64,000 nt of DNA from Dama dama (GCF_033118175.1 NC_083693.1:24334481-24398480), one strand, 5' to 3'. Shown: positions 44,503 to 56,425, counted from the first letter of the stretch. The notes: generated by a model not told the origin, from the letters alone. Numbers and translations are program-made.

Positions 44503-44974
44503 TTTATCCCGTATGAACTCTTTCATATTCTTTTTTCTTGGCTATATGCTAATTTATGTTATTGCAAAATGGTTTAATATAGAACACAATACACAAAAGC
44601 ATGAAAGATGTGAGCAGCAAACAAGTATTGTGTTGGTAAACTGGCTTTCTAGGGGGAAAATAAAGCCGTAATTTATAGTCTGTGTCAATTTGCCTGTTGC
44701 AAATACACCCATCCTGGCCTTTTTAAAGCTACCAACAGTTTAACAACTAGCTCTCAAACTCCTGAATATTTAACCATAGGCTCTTACTAGCCAGCTTTAG
44801 CACACTACTGTCTAACCCCACCACCAAGAGTCTACCCCTGTTAAGAAAATGGTTTATTTGTTTCCAGTCTTTGGGGGGCATTTTCACACAATTATGTCCG
44901 TATTATAAATAAAATATTATATTCTGTTTTTTCCTGGTGTTTTCTTTTTAAATGTGTTCCATGACCATGTTTTA

Positions 44975-45005
44975 TGTGTGTGTGTGTGTGTGTACATATA
45001 TATAA
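44975..45005. repeat. (TG)n(TA)n compound microsatellite
   Basis: About nine TG units, then 'tacatatatata'. Confidence 0.92.
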
Positions 45006-45007
45006 TT

Positions 45008-45140
45008 GCACAGACCTTGGAGGCAAGCAAAGTTAGCTACAGATCATGGTATCACCTGTGATGCGACTATGGCAACATTACTGAACCTTGTTGAACCTTA
45101 TTTCATCACTTTCAAAGCAGAGGTAACAAGCAGTACTCAA
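45008..45140 (+). repeat. MIR SINE, degenerate
   Basis: 'cacagaccttggaggcaagc', 'gatgcgactatggcaacatt', 'tgaaccttatttcatcactt' and 'gtactcaattcacagagt' are in MIR order. Confidence 0.5.
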
Positions 45141-45369
45141 TTCACAGAGTAAAAATAGTTGGTTTTTATTTAGTAATCATAAAATCCTAGATCTGTTCTT
45201 CCCGCGTTCACGACATTTAGCAGCTGATTTGCTCTTACTGCACATACTAGCCTTACCTGTGGAGAAAGTCCTTCCTGGTCCAAATTCTCAAATAAGAGTG
45301 GAAAATACTGCTCACATGATTTTATAAATACATATAACGTCAATATGGGCAACATTTACTGCATTTAGT

Positions 45370-45493
45370 AAGTGTATGTGGACTCAGTTGTGTCCGACTC
45401 GCTGTGACCCCATGGACTGTAGCCCACCAGGCTCCCCTGTCCCTGGGATTCCCCAGGCAAGAATGCTGGAGTGGGTTGCCATTTCCTTCTCCA
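45370..45493 (-). repeat. Bov-A SINE fragment with 9-bp TSD
   Basis: GCATTTAGT (45361-45369) and GCGTTTAGT (45494-45502). Ends at 'ttccttctccag', so the tRNA-like head was never copied. Confidence 0.92.
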
Positions 45494-45502
45494 GCGTTTA
45501 GT

Positions 45503-46019
45503 GCAATGCTGATAAATTGTTGTCATTGTTATTGGAATGCACAGTTACTCAGAACCCTGGGTAAATTAAAATAGGGAAACAAAGGTGTTTCACTTACTGT
45601 GGCCAGTTTGGGTGTTTCTCCCTTTCCTTCCATTGAGAAAGACTATAGAGCATGAGGCTTTATAATCAGGACTGAGAAGGAAGATGAAATAGACAACTGA
45701 CAGACTGCCAGCTGCCTTCTGATACCTAGGCTCCCATTCTTCCTTAGGAACAGGACGCTGAGCCCTTGATTCCAGTACCAGCTCTGTGCTGCCTATCCTG
45801 GGATTTATTTAACACAGGAGAAAACATAAACGTGCATCTTGTTTTAAACTACTATTACTTGGGGTATCTGTCACAAGCCATCACACCTAATCCTATCTGA
45901 TATCCCATGTAATCCAAATCTAGGAGTCCTGATCCCTGAATATGTGATTTGAATTAAACTGAAAAAGTGAGACCAGTTAACTGAACCAAATGGCATGTTA
46001 TTGCAATAGTCACAAAAGC
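45503..46019. other. Interval without recognised genes
   Basis: No repeat or gene recognised. Confidence 0.5.
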
Positions 46020-46440
46020 TGCCAGTCAACGTTCTCCTACTATGTGGCAGGCGTTGTTTTGAGCTTTTTTTTTTAAAGATTTTTTGATGTGAACCTTTTT
46101 TAAAGTCTTTGTTGAATTTGTTATTGCTTCTGTCTCATGCTTTGGGTTTTTTTGTTTTTTTGTTTGTTTGTTTTTGGCCACAAGTCATGTGGGATCCTAG
46201 CTCCCTGACCAGGGTCCCCTGCATTGGAAAGTGAAGTCTTTTAACCACTGGACCCCCAGAGAAGTCTCTGCTTTGAGTTTTAAAATGCGCTGTGGTTTTA
46301 AATCTTGTGAAGTAGGAATTGCTGTCCTCATTGTGTTCAGACAGGTGAAAGAAAGGGCCAGAGGTTATTTTAGACAACCTATGGTGAAGTCAGGATTCAC
46401 CTGTAAACTTGTCTAACTCCAAATCTCATAATCCAACATT
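46020..46440 (-). repeat. MIR SINE split by a CHR-2 SINE
   Basis: 'tcctactatgtggcaggcgt' (46034-46053) and, after the insert, 'gaagtaggaattgctgtcct', 'gacaggtgaaagaaaggg' and 'ggtgaagtcaggattcacct' are in reverse-MIR order. The insert lies between TTTTGAGCTT and CTTTGAGTTT. Confidence 0.6.
46063..46259 (-). repeat. CHR-2-type SINE
   Basis: 'aaagtctttgttgaatttgt', 'tattgcttctgtctcatgct', T/G-rich run, 'gtcatgtgggatcctagctc', 'accactggacccccagagaa'. Inserted in an old MIR. Confidence 0.88.
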
Positions 46441-47805
46441 TTGTCATCAGCCGTTTCAAAGAAACAGACTCCAAGGCACTCATTCATGGTGTTTCAAAAA
46501 CCACAGACCTTCTCCAAAGCTTTCAAGTACCAGTCAGACCCCACATCATTTCTGTAATGTAAGTGAAACAGGTGAAAAGAAATTTAAATATTTGTTATTC
46601 AGCTGCTAAGTTGATGTCTCTCAGTTGTCTGTTTTTAATACCAAGACATAACTTTGAATTTAAATATTAATTTTAAATAAGTATTGAGGTTGATATTTAA
46701 ACCATATCAACCAAAGATTCCTAGTTGTTACTGAAAAATTAAGTGAAAATGTATGGGGAAATTCACAATTCCACACTCTGCATATTCTTTAGAATTTATT
46801 TTTTCTGTCTGGCTATAAATTTTTGCAGGACAACAGATAACTGTTCTTTCAGAATAGTTCACCTTCTCTGATTCCAATTTTTCACTTGAATTCACACTTC
46901 TCTGATTGGAAGAGAATTCTCATTCCTATGGCAACGAGGATTTTGTTCCCTGCTCCCTCTCTTTCAAAAATACAAGCAGATACCCCTAACTTCAGAATTG
47001 GAATTAACAGTGGAAACAGGTGACTATATTTTTAAAACATGCTTTCCTCCACAAATGGTCTCTTGCCAACAAGTCAGAAGAAATATTCTTCACAACCTCC
47101 TCTCCTCCAGACTTCAATTTTATTCAGAAGTATTTGTCTTTGGGGAAATTTCAAGTAGGACCAATGCTTTGTCACAGGGGTCTGGGCTTGAGGCTGTTCT
47201 GTTAGTGGTCCATGTTTTCCTTTGGGATAGGGAGGACTAGTCCTTCAAGGTTGGCTGGCCCCTTTGAAATTTTCTCCGGAACAGATGAGAGATGCCCTTT
47301 GGTGGACAGGAAACTAATTCATACATTTTAATAAGAGCCAGCAGAAGCAAGGAGTGTTTGTACAAGTAGCACTGAAGCTTTAATGCCTGCCACTGTTTCC
47401 AGCAGCATGGTGGCCTTAAGTACTGGGATTTTCAAGCATCAGAGGGTGGAGAAGTGTTCTCTGGGGCTGCCACAGCCACCAAATGCCAGGAAGAAAAGGG
47501 CCCAGCTGGTGGGAACTTCAAGTCACAGCTATGCCTATAAGCCCCCTGTAGTAGCTTGCAGCCTTCTGAGACACCCTAGAGACTCACTCACTGTCTCGAC
47601 TTAGCATCCACCTGATATCAAGCTACTGATGGACGTCTGTTCATCCTGCCCTTGCTTCCCGCCTTGTTCACTCACTGTCAGTCAGTATAATACATTTCAC
47701 TGGAATCGTATGTATGTTTTCCTTAGCTCCCTCTTTCAGATAGTATAATGAAGGTGACTGTCCCATGAGAGTCACTCACTGTCAGCTTTCAGAAAGTTAT
47801 ATGAC
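46441..47805. other. Repeat-poor interval
   Basis: 1.36 kb without young insertions. Contains the source-like copy of the 30-bp segment duplicated at 48024-48053, and an RFX-like CCTATGGCAAC at 46925-46935 in an otherwise featureless, possibly conserved stretch (46780-46990). Short frames at 46998-47240 and 47383-47604 are not recognisable. Confidence 0.5.
46651..46680 (+). repeat. 30-bp segment shared with 48024-48053
   Basis: 30 bp with a single mismatch to 48024-48053; the last 26 bp (46655-46680) are identical, and ATTGA follows both after 2 bp. AT-rich and partly palindromic (ATTTAAAT, ATTAAT). The other copy sits inside an L1 tail. Confidence 0.9.
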
Positions 47806-48306
47806 CCTGGAATATTACTCAGCCATAAAAACGAATGAAATCATGCCATATTTGCAGAGATGTGGATGAATCTAGAGATTTTCATACAGGGTGAAGTAAG
47901 TCCAAGAGAGAAAAACAAGTATCATATATTAACGCATATATGTGGAATCTAGAAAATGGTTTTGATGACCTTATTTGCCAGGCAGAAATAGAGACAGAGA
48001 CATAGAGAACAAACATATGCCTCACTCTGAATTTAAATATTAATTTTAAATAAACATTGAAGGGGGTAAGGGGAGGGTGTAGGCAATTGGGATTGACATG
48101 TATACACTCCTACGTATAAAATGGATAACTGATGAGAACCTGCTCTGCAGCACAGGGGACTGCACTCGGTGCTCTGCGGCGACCTGAAGGGGAAGGAAAT
48201 AAAAAGACAGTGGGTGTGTATATACACACACACAGAGCTGATTCACTTTGCTATATAGCAGAAACTAACACAGCATTGTAAAATAACTATACTCCAATCA
48301 AAAAAG
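47806..48306 (+). mobile_element. Ruminant L1 3' end (5'-truncated) with foreign filler
   Basis: 'ggaatattactcagccataa', 'atatgtggaatctagaaaat' and 'aactgatgagaacctgctct' through to 'tatactccaatcaaaaaag'. At about 48021-48060 the expected 'aacttatggttaccagg' region is replaced by a copy of local sequence from 46.65 kb. No coding capacity. Confidence 0.9.
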
Positions 48307-48593
48307 TAAGACATTTTTGTGCCCTGTGTGAATCTCAGTGCTTTTATCCTGTGTGGGGATTCAAAAACGCCTACATCCTAGAAGAGCTGATGTGTCTATC
48401 TGCATGAAGCCCCTGACACAGTAGAACCTGGCTCTCACTTTCCTGGCTCTTTTTTTTTTAATATACTGTATTTTTAATATTTAGTCTATCAGTAGTAGTT
48501 ATCCATCATGTTCATCATCATCGTCACCACCAGTCTTATTATTATTATATTCAAGTTGGGAACCACATCTTTGGTGTGACTTCCACAGTCAAC

Positions 48594-48868
48594 CGGAGAA
48601 GGCAATGGCACCCCACCCCAGTACTCTTGCCTGGAAAGTCCCATGGACGGAGGAGCCTGGTAGGCTACAGTCCATGGGATCGTGAAGAGTTGGACACAAC
48701 TGAGCGACTTCACTTTCACTTTTTACTTTCATGCACTGGAGAAGGAAATGGCAACCCACTCCAGTGTTCTTGCCTGGAGAATCCCAGGGATGGGGGAGCC
48801 TGGTGGGCTGCCATCTATGGGGTCGCACAGAGTCGGACACGACTGAAGTGACTTAGCAGCAGCAGCAG
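48594..48868 (+). repeat. Bov-A2 SINE (dimer) with perfect 11-bp TSD
   Basis: Two Bov-A units in tandem (48594-48720 and about 48737-48868) joined by 'ttcactttcactttttact', with a (AGC)n tail and no tRNA head. CCACAGTCAAC at 48583-48593 and 48869-48879. Confidence 0.96.
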
Positions 48869-48879
48869 CCACAGTCAAC

Positions 48880-50060
48880 AATGTACTCTACTTTCCTAGA
48901 CACGAGGAAAGCTTCAGTTTTTAATTAGCCTCTTCAGTCCTGTACTTTTTTAGTTTACCACAAGTAGTCACCATCTTTTAATGGACCAGGATTCAAGGCA
49001 GAAATAAAATATTAGTGATAAGACATGTGCTTGGATTCAGAAAGGCCTTACTTGAATCCCAGTTTCACCGCGTATCTGTTGATGCCAAGAATGCCAGATA
49101 AGGAAGGGGCTGAACTCTCTGGACTTGAGTTCCCTTCCCTGTAAACTTAGAATAAGAGCACTTTCTGCACAGAGTTAATTTAGGAAACAGACCAGATGAG
49201 GTGGGTGGTGGACCAGGTGAGGTACCTGACACATCAATGTCAATCATTTATCCTATCCCAGTCCTGCTAACATCACCACCACTGCTACTAGGCACCAAAT
49301 ATAATCCTGAGAGGACATTGCTTTTGGAGCTGTTATAATCTGTTACAGCTGCAACATAATAATATGAATTATTAATATGTTAATAATATGTTAATGTTAA
49401 TGTCTTAAAACAATAGCAATCATATATGTTGCTCACAAATCTGCTTTGAGTAGAGCTGAGCAGGTTCCATGTAATGTCAGCTGGGTGGGGCCGGTTAACT
49501 GGAGAACAGAAGAGTCACTTGCAAGGCGGTACCCATCTGTGACTGAAGATTCGGTGCTGGCCCATTTACTGGGATGTCAACCAGGGCCATGGATTGGGAA
49601 CTTGGTTTCCCCTCCATGTAGCTCTCCATGGACTGCTTAGGGCTTCCTTACAGTCCTGGTGAGCTCCAAGGACAAGCATTCTTAGAGAATAAGGCAGAAG
49701 TGCTGCTAATTTTACAACTCAGCCTTGGAAGCCATACAGTGTCATTGGTTCCAGACTCAATTAGTGGAGACAGTTGCAAAGATCAGCCCAGGTCCAAGGG
49801 AGAGGAAACAGACTCTACTCCACACAACAGAAGGACTATCAAGCTCATATTTTAAGAAGAGCACATCAGATCGGAAATAGTGTTGCCACTATCTCTGGAA
49901 AATGCAATCTTCCACAAAAGTATTGGCTAGACTAGTAGTGGTCTGGACTTACTGATGAGCCCTCCTGCGAATATTGTTGCCTAGCCATTGAGTTAAACCT
50001 TCAGTCCTTGTGAGGCTGATTGCATACTGGTTCAGGCCTTATACTCACATTGTGTGTGCC
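48880..50060. other. Interval without recognised genes
   Basis: Includes an old MIR at 49028-49175 and an AATATGTTAAT-type repetitive patch at 49352-49403 ('taatatgttaataatatgtt'). No coding frame recognised. Confidence 0.55.
49028..49175 (+). repeat. MIR SINE, degenerate
   Basis: 'tgcttggattcagaaaggcc', 'tgaatcccagtttcaccgcg', 'cttccctgtaaacttagaat' in MIR order. Confidence 0.55.
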
Positions 50061-50061
50061 C

Positions 50062-50262
50062 ATGTGCTCATTGGTACCTGACTTTTTCACAACCCCATGG
50101 ACTGCACTCCGCCAGGCTCCTCTGTGCATGGAATTCTGTAGGCAAGAACACCGGAATGGGTAGTTATTCCTTTCTCCAGGGGATCTGCCCAACCCAGGGA
50201 TCAAACTCAGGTCTCCTGCATTGCAAGCAGGTTCTTTACCATCTGAGTCACCAAGGAAGCCC
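50062..50262 (-). repeat. Bov-tA SINE
   Basis: Complete reverse copy from 'gtgctcattggtacctgact' to 'caccaaggaagccc'. Reverse B-box 'gggatcaaactcagg'. Confidence 0.94.
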
Positions 50263-50281
50263 TGATGGTCATATTATATTC

Positions 50282-50400
50282 AGAAGCCAGTCCTGCCACT
50301 TATTTACCCAGGTGACTTTGACTAAATTTAATTCCCTGGCTTCTGTCCTTATCTTTAAAATAGGGACAGCAATAGTATTTATCACACAGAGCTGTTATGC
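50282..50400 (+). repeat. MIR SINE
   Basis: 'agccagtcctgccacttatt', 'taatttccctggcttc'-like step (50328-50345), 'ccttatctttaaaatagggac' and 'cacacagagctgttatgc' in MIR order. Confidence 0.6.
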
Positions 50401-50547
50401 ATCCTTTGATGGAAAGAAAATTATCCTAGTTCTTGGTAAAACAATGACAACTTTTCCAAAGGAAATCCAGAAAATGGTCAGAAAAAGGAAGGATGGACCA
50501 TGCCACATCTCCCCAGCTCTTCCTGAGGCAGAATAGAAAAGAATGTG

Positions 50548-50660
50548 GACAGTTAGAGTCAGACAAGCATATATTCTGGCTCTATATTTTACCAACAGTG
50601 TGACTTTGGGGAGGTACCCCATCATCCTGACCCTCATCTGTATAAGGGTGCCAAGTATTT
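50548..50660 (+). repeat. MIR SINE
   Basis: 'gttagagtcagacaagcata', 'tctggctctatattttacca', 'gtgtgactttggggaggtac', 'gaccctcatctgtataaggg'. A second MIR close to the first. Confidence 0.65.
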
Positions 50661-51150
50661 TTAATAAGCACTGAATTCAACAGTGTGTGTGACTGAGTAT
50701 GTCATAGTGCTCGGATAAGAAATATTTGTTGGAGTAGAAAAAGGCCTGGACATTAGTTAATGGCAATCATCTGAGTCATAGTGCATTCATGAAATAGCAG
50801 ATCAAAGATGGATTCGTAAGAGACCAAAGTGTATTGAAAGAAACAAGTTCAATTTTACGGGAGTCTTCCCTCATACTTCACCTTCTAACCAAAATTCTCA
50901 CCGTGTTTCAAGTGGAAGCAAGCAGGGCATGGGGTGTTGAAGGGGCCAGAGAACACCCTGTGTGAGGTAGTCTGTGATCTGAGCACGGAGTATGACACCG
51001 CTGAGACAGCAGCGGCAAAGCAACCCCTTGGTTATTGATATTAAAGAGTGAACACCCTCCCGAACACACGCCTCCAACCTTCTCTTAGCTGACGGTTAAG
51101 TTGTAAAGTGGCCCTTTGGCAGAGAAAAAACTGAAACCAAAGGAGCTCTG
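50661..51150. other. Interval without recognised genes
   Basis: No repeat, gene or strong motif recognised. Confidence 0.5.
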
Positions 51151-51164
51151 AGAACACCTGCTTT

Positions 51165-51606
51165 AGCAACTTGGATGGACATAGAGATTGTCCTGATGAG
51201 TGAAGTAAGCCCGACAGAGAAGGAGAGCTATCATATGACGTCCCTTATATGTGGAATCTGAAAAGGAATGAGCTTATTTACAAAACAGAAACAGACTCCG
51301 AGACTTAGAGAACATGGTTGTCAGGGGGAAGGATAGAGGGAAGGAATAGGGAGTTTGGGATGGACATGTACCCACTGCTATAATTAAAATGGATAACCAA
51401 AAAAATGGATAACCAGGAATGGCCTACTGTCTAGCACAGGGAACTCTGCTCTCTGTTAAGTGGCAGCCTGGACGGGAGAGAGGCCTGGGGGGAGAGTGGA
51501 TGCATGTGTATGTATGGTTGAGTCGCTTTGCTGTTCACCTAAAAGAATCACAATATTGTTAACCAGCTATACTCCAATATAAAATAAAAAGCTTAAAAAA
51601 AAAAAA
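51165..51606 (+). mobile_element. Ruminant L1 3' end with 14-bp TSD
   Basis: AGAACACCTGCTTT (51151-51164) and AGAACAGCTGCTTT (51607-51620). Sense 3' end through 'agctatactccaatataaaa' and A13. A 16-bp tandem duplication lies at 51386-51415 (AAAATGGATAACCA twice). Confidence 0.95.
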
Positions 51607-51620
51607 AGAACAGCTGCTTT

Positions 51621-52391
51621 CCCCGAGAGCATCAGAGACAAAGCAAAAGCAGTTTCCTTCTCGGAAGTATGGTGTGATTTAATTACTTGTGCTGCCTCTG
51701 TGGTGTTTTCCACTATGTTTCATTGAGAGCATATGGACTCCCTCGCAATTATGGGCAGAAGTGTCTTCTGTGGGTTATCCTAGGAGCTAACCACCATATG
51801 ACATTTTTTCCACAGGTAAATCCTTTCCAAGTTCTCAACAACTGAAGGGAACAAACTTTCACAGCCAACGAATCTTTTTAAGATTAGAATTGCTTGTATC
51901 ATGCAGTATATTTAACAGGTGAGACAGTCATGAGTGCTTACTTTTTCCAAGTTTTTATGGAAATTTTCCATCATGTGCATCTTGCTCCAACATGTCTCGA
52001 TATTATGTGCATCTTGTTTCTTCCTCAGTCACCACCCACATTCCCTCTCTCTACTGGAGGGTCCTTAATATAGACCCTGTAGGTGCTCAACTCAGAGGCT
52101 CTCAGATCCATTTACCATTATTGTGTCCCTGTCCAAGCTCCAGTGTGCTTTTATCTCTGAAGACCCACACGTGAGATTCCTCTTCCAATGCCTGTCCTTG
52201 GGTTCCTGAGCAAAGGCTCAGGAGCATCCAGGGGTTTACATCTTCCCAAGTGATCCTTAGCCAATGATGGATGGGTGGGACACGTGAGAACAAGCTCTCT
52301 GCTTCAGGACAGAGCAGCTCTGTGGTGTAATTTCAGAGTTCCCCTGATAATCAGAGCTGAAGCTACCTTTCATGAGAGTTTGCCTGAAATT
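51621..52391. other. Interval without recognised genes
   Basis: No young repeat. Frames at 51992-52174 and 52102-52293 (reverse) are not recognisable. Confidence 0.5.
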
Positions 52392-52403
52392 ACACCCGTG
52401 TTG

Positions 52404-52626
52404 GGTTTTCCCAGGTGGCACTAGTGGTAAAGAACCCACTTGCCAATGCAGGAGACCTGAGACATGGGTTCGATCCCTGGGTTGGGAAGATCCCCTGGAG
52501 GAGGAAAGGGCAACCCGCTCCAGTGTTCTTGCCTGGACAATCTCACGGACAGAGGAGCCTGGCGGGCTTTCGTCCACAGGGTCGCAAAGAGGCAGACAAG
52601 ACATAAGCGACTTAGCACTGCACGGC
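52404..52626 (+). repeat. Bov-tA SINE with 12-bp TSD
   Basis: ACACCCGTGTTG (52392-52403) and ACACCCTTGTTG (52627-52638). B-box GGTTCGATCCC is intact; a small repeat ('gacctgagacatgg') precedes it. Confidence 0.96.
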
Positions 52627-52862
52627 ACACCCTTGTTGACTTCCGCTCCCTGCGCTGGGGGTCCCCCCGACCACGCCGCTACCAGCCTCTCCTAGCAGCC
52701 CTTCCACAGTGTACTTCTTGCATACAAATCCTCATCTCAGGCCCTGCTTCTGGAGACTGGGACCAAGATACGGGTTGTTATCAGGAAAAGCACGAGCATC
52801 ATATTTCGCCCTTCCTTTTGTTCAGTGTGTATAATTAACAAAGATTTTTTTCCCCAAGTATT

Positions 52863-53077
52863 GTGTGCTAAATTGCTTCAGTTGTGCCTGGCTCTTTGCA
52901 GCCCTATGGACCATGACTGGCCAGGCTCCACTGTCAATGGGATTCTTCAGGCAAGAACACAGGAGTGGGTTGACTGACCTCCTCCAAAGGATCTTCCAGA
53001 CCCAGGGATCAGAGCTGAATCTCTTATGTCTCCTACCTTGGCAGGCAGGTTCCTTACCACTAGTGAAGCCCTTTTTA
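52863..53077 (-). repeat. Bov-tA SINE, diverged
   Basis: 'gtgctaaattgcttcagttg' to 'ccactagtgaagccc'. AAGTATT at 52856-52862 and 53078-53084 may be its duplication. Confidence 0.92.
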
Positions 53078-53084
53078 AAGTATT

Positions 53085-54324
53085 AGGACTATATTATTAT
53101 TACACATAAAAATTAATTATAAATCCCTAAAAGTATATAGTAGAGTCTCAGCAAATTCTTTTCATGCTTAGATTCCTAAAAATCAGAGTCCATACACCAC
53201 ACACATTACATGTGGTTGATAAGAATCTTTTGAGATTCCTCTTTTTAGTGCTAAGTATTTAATAAATAAATCATCTAATTCATCTTAAAGAGTTCCCTAT
53301 TTTATGATTTGTACCAATTGCATCTTTGTGATTTAATACAATGCTTATCCTTTATCATTCCTATAAATTGATAGTTAGAATCTTGATTAAATTCAACTTT
53401 ATCTTTTTCTTTGCAAAACTGCCTCATGGTTGGGAGTCTGTACTTCGTACTGCCTTAGATCAGGAGGCCCAAATGTCTGGGTCTCGTTTCACCAGCCTAA
53501 TCCATCCATTATAAAATCCACCATCAACTTTTCATCTAGTGGCTTAAGCAGCCAATAATTAGTATTATCTACAAATACCGTTTCATTATGAGCTGCAAAG
53601 TAATGAATTCTAATTCTATTATTCCTTCTCCATTTATGAACTGGAATTCACGTATAAAGAGCTACTCTGAAACATGATTTGTATAAAAAGACAAGATAAA
53701 TACTTGATGTCTTACTTTTATTTGCTTACTTTTCAAACAATGACTTGGTATCCTAGCAACACCCAGAGTTAACCTATTAAAGGAGTATTTCTATGAATTA
53801 TAATGTAATTGATATATTTTAATCCATTGAATTCATTTTTCTTTTTGATGCTTAATTTGTGCCAATTATTTTGGCCACTGGGACCCCATTCAAGTTGGCT
53901 CCTATGGCTTTCTACTATAATCTCAGCAGTTTGTCTTGCACACCAAGGTATTTCTGGCTCTTCTTATAGAAATTCTGCCCCAGACAGGAAATGAGCCATT
54001 TTTCCGAGGGATCCTGATTCCTTTTGGTGAGAAATAGTATATAAAGCAACAATCTGGATGCCAACGTTGCAATTGCCACTGGGTTGTTATCACTTCTAGA
54101 CATATATTTTTTTTTTTTTTTTCAAAAATAAGGCCAGGAAATACATGTTTTTATAGAAAGAGAAAAAAAATTCTAAATTCATGTTGATACTTCCAATTCA
54201 AATGAAAAATTATAGTATTTTACCCTCCTTTATTGATTTTATGTACCTTTTGTCTTACTCTGAGACTCTTTCCCCTTAACTGCACTAATTACCTATTTAA
54301 TTTTATTCTTAAATATGATCTACT
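53085..54324. other. AT-rich interval without recognised genes
   Basis: 1.24 kb, AT-rich, with no young repeat except a T16 run at 54107-54122. The reverse frame 53915-54103 and forward frame 53809-53994 overlap and have no domain. Confidence 0.55.
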
Positions 54325-54556
54325 GGGCTTTCTTGGTGGCTCAGATAAAGAATCTGTATACAGTGCAGGAGACCCAGTTTCAAACCCTGGGTCAGGAAGA
54401 TCCCCTGGAGAAGGGAATAGCTACCCACTCCAGTATTCATGCCTGGAGACTCCAAGGGATGGGGGAGCCTGGTGGGCTGCCGTCTATGGGGTCGCACAGA
54501 GTCGGACACAACTGAAGTGACTTAGCAGCAGCAGGGCAACTAATACTTTCACTTTC
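54325..54556 (+). repeat. Bov-tA SINE
   Basis: Head 'gggctttcttggtggctcag', B-box degraded ('gtttcaaaccc'), body ends with the (AGC)n and 'ctttcactttc' tail typical of the Bov-A2 branch. ATGATCTA and ATGTATCTA at the ends suggest a short duplication. Confidence 0.94.
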
Positions 54557-56228
54557 ATGTATCTAATATTTCTAAAACACTAATACCAACATTAATACTA
54601 AAATAGTCTAAAGTTTCTTGGCAGTTTCTTGTATTCTTGGGATTATTTTTTTAGATATGTATCAATGGATTATTCAAATTATTGTGCTTAGAAGTCATTG
54701 GTACTAATTTTTCTGTGTCATTATGCTGCCAACTTCACAAACAACTATGTTCATGGGTTTAATTTTGCTTTATAATTTCAGAGATTGTGACTATGTTTCC
54801 CTTTTTATTTATAGTAACGTAGAACATTTCCATGGTTCCAAAGTCAAGACCATTAAACAAAGAATAGTCCTCTTCATTTTTTTTTTTACCTCCATCACGA
54901 ATAATGATTTTTGTTAGTTTTTAGTTTATTGTTCCACTACTTTAAAAAAGCCAATGTTTGTGTGTGTTTCATACACAAGAGGCAGCAAAAGTACACTCAT
55001 GCTACACCTTGAAGTTTACATTTAAGAAGGTACCTTCATAATAGGAATCAAAGGATTTCCTCTTGAGAATCCAGCTGTTTCTTTATTTGCTCCTTTCCCT
55101 CCTAGAGCACCCTTCCACTAAGTATCTCACTCTTTGTTGCTTTGAGATGCTTCTTGCAAAATTAGTCCCTGGAGGGGTCTGTACACACCACCAGCATACA
55201 GCTAGACAACGTTCTGGGGCAGGCTGAAGACCTACCCACACAAAGAGACAACTGACTGATGAGAACTAAGAGAAATGCTAGCAAAGTGATGGATATAGTT
55301 ATGGCCTTTAGGACTGGGCAGAGGGGGTGGGTGGGTTATAATGCAGAATCTCATCTGTGTCTATATACAGGGAGGCAGGTTATGTAATGATTTGTAGGAG
55401 AAACTGTGGAAGGAGACAACCCGAGCTTCCGTGTATTCACTATGTGACCTCCAGCAGAGTGTCTTACTCTCTGACCTGCAGTTTCTTCATGTAAAAAGTC
55501 AGGAAGGTGATGGATAACCTAAAAACGTTGTGAATATTAATTGTGATAATGCATAGAAAGCCTCTCATACAGAGACTCTATTATTATCATCATCTAATAT
55601 GTAGCAGGTCTTTGCAATCAGAACCAAAGCAAATCCAATTAAGGGTCCCACCACAGTGGTCCACACCCAGCGTACAGACACAGGGATCAGGCTCAGCTCG
55701 ATGAGCTCCCTAAAAGGGTGGTGAAAGGGGCGCAGAAACAGGACAAGCAAAGAAACAGAACAGGGCGGAGCAGCAGGGCCTACTGTGAGCAGGAAGCCAG
55801 GAGGAATGGGAGCAAATGGAAAGTGTGCTTCAAAGAGCTCCAGGTCAGCAAATTCGTCCTGGAGCTAAGAACAAAGCCAGGGTGTCAGGGCAGGGGGATA
55901 AGTTACAGCTGGCTTCTATGCAGAGCCAGCTCAGTGTTATGGAGATCAGTTTGAAGACCTAATACATTTGTGCAGCATCAAGCAGGAGGGACCAAGTGTT
56001 GCCTGTCCAATACACTGAGTACCATTTTGGTACATGAGAAAACGCAGCCTTGGAGTTAGTGTGTGTGACAAGAATGAAGCAGAGATTCCTACTACTGGGA
56101 ATATTATAGGAGATTCCCTTTTAGATGTCAGAGCCATGGAGAAAAGTAAAGAATCTAGTGATCCAGGGCCTGGGAAGAACTTTGAGATCCACACAAATCC
56201 AGAAAAAGTTATTGATGCAATATGACAT
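54557..56228. other. 1.7-kb interval without recognised genes
   Basis: Includes an old MIR (55400-55560). The 61-codon hydrophobic reverse frame 55565-55750 has no recognised family. No young insertion. Confidence 0.55.
55400..55560 (+). repeat. MIR SINE
   Basis: 'tattcactatgtgacctcca', 'gcagtttcttcatgtaaaaa', 'gtgaatattaattgtgataa' follow the MIR 3' half. Confidence 0.6.
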
Positions 56229-56425
56229 TGTTGTTGTTTAGTACCGAAGTTGTGTCTGACTCTGCAATTCCATGGACGGTAGCCCACCAGGCTCCTCTGT
56301 CCATGGGATTTCCCAGAAAAGAATACTGGAGTGGGCTGCCATTTCCTTCTCCAAGGGATCTTCCCAACCCAGGGATTGAACCCAAGTCTCCTGCATTGGC
56401 AGGCAGAGTCTTTACTACTGAGCCA
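56229..56425 (-). repeat. Bov-tA SINE
   Basis: 'gttgttgtttagtaccgaag' tail, complete core, reverse B-box 'gggattgaaccca', head 'ctactgagccaaagg' with its first bases lost. Confidence 0.94.

Larger units (their letters stand above)
44503..45360. other. Interval without recognised genes
   Basis: AT-rich; contains a compound (TG)n(TA)n at 44975-45005 and an old MIR at about 45008-45140. No coding frame. Confidence 0.55.

Noticed and set aside
48594..48868. Two tandem similar units considered as a possible CRISPR-like or satellite array
   Set aside because: They are the two monomers of one Bov-A2 SINE enclosed by a perfect 11-bp target duplication.
55565..55750. 61-codon hydrophobic reverse frame resembling a small membrane protein
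   Set aside because: Short, no homolog recognised, no start or splice context; one such frame is expected by chance in 64 kb.
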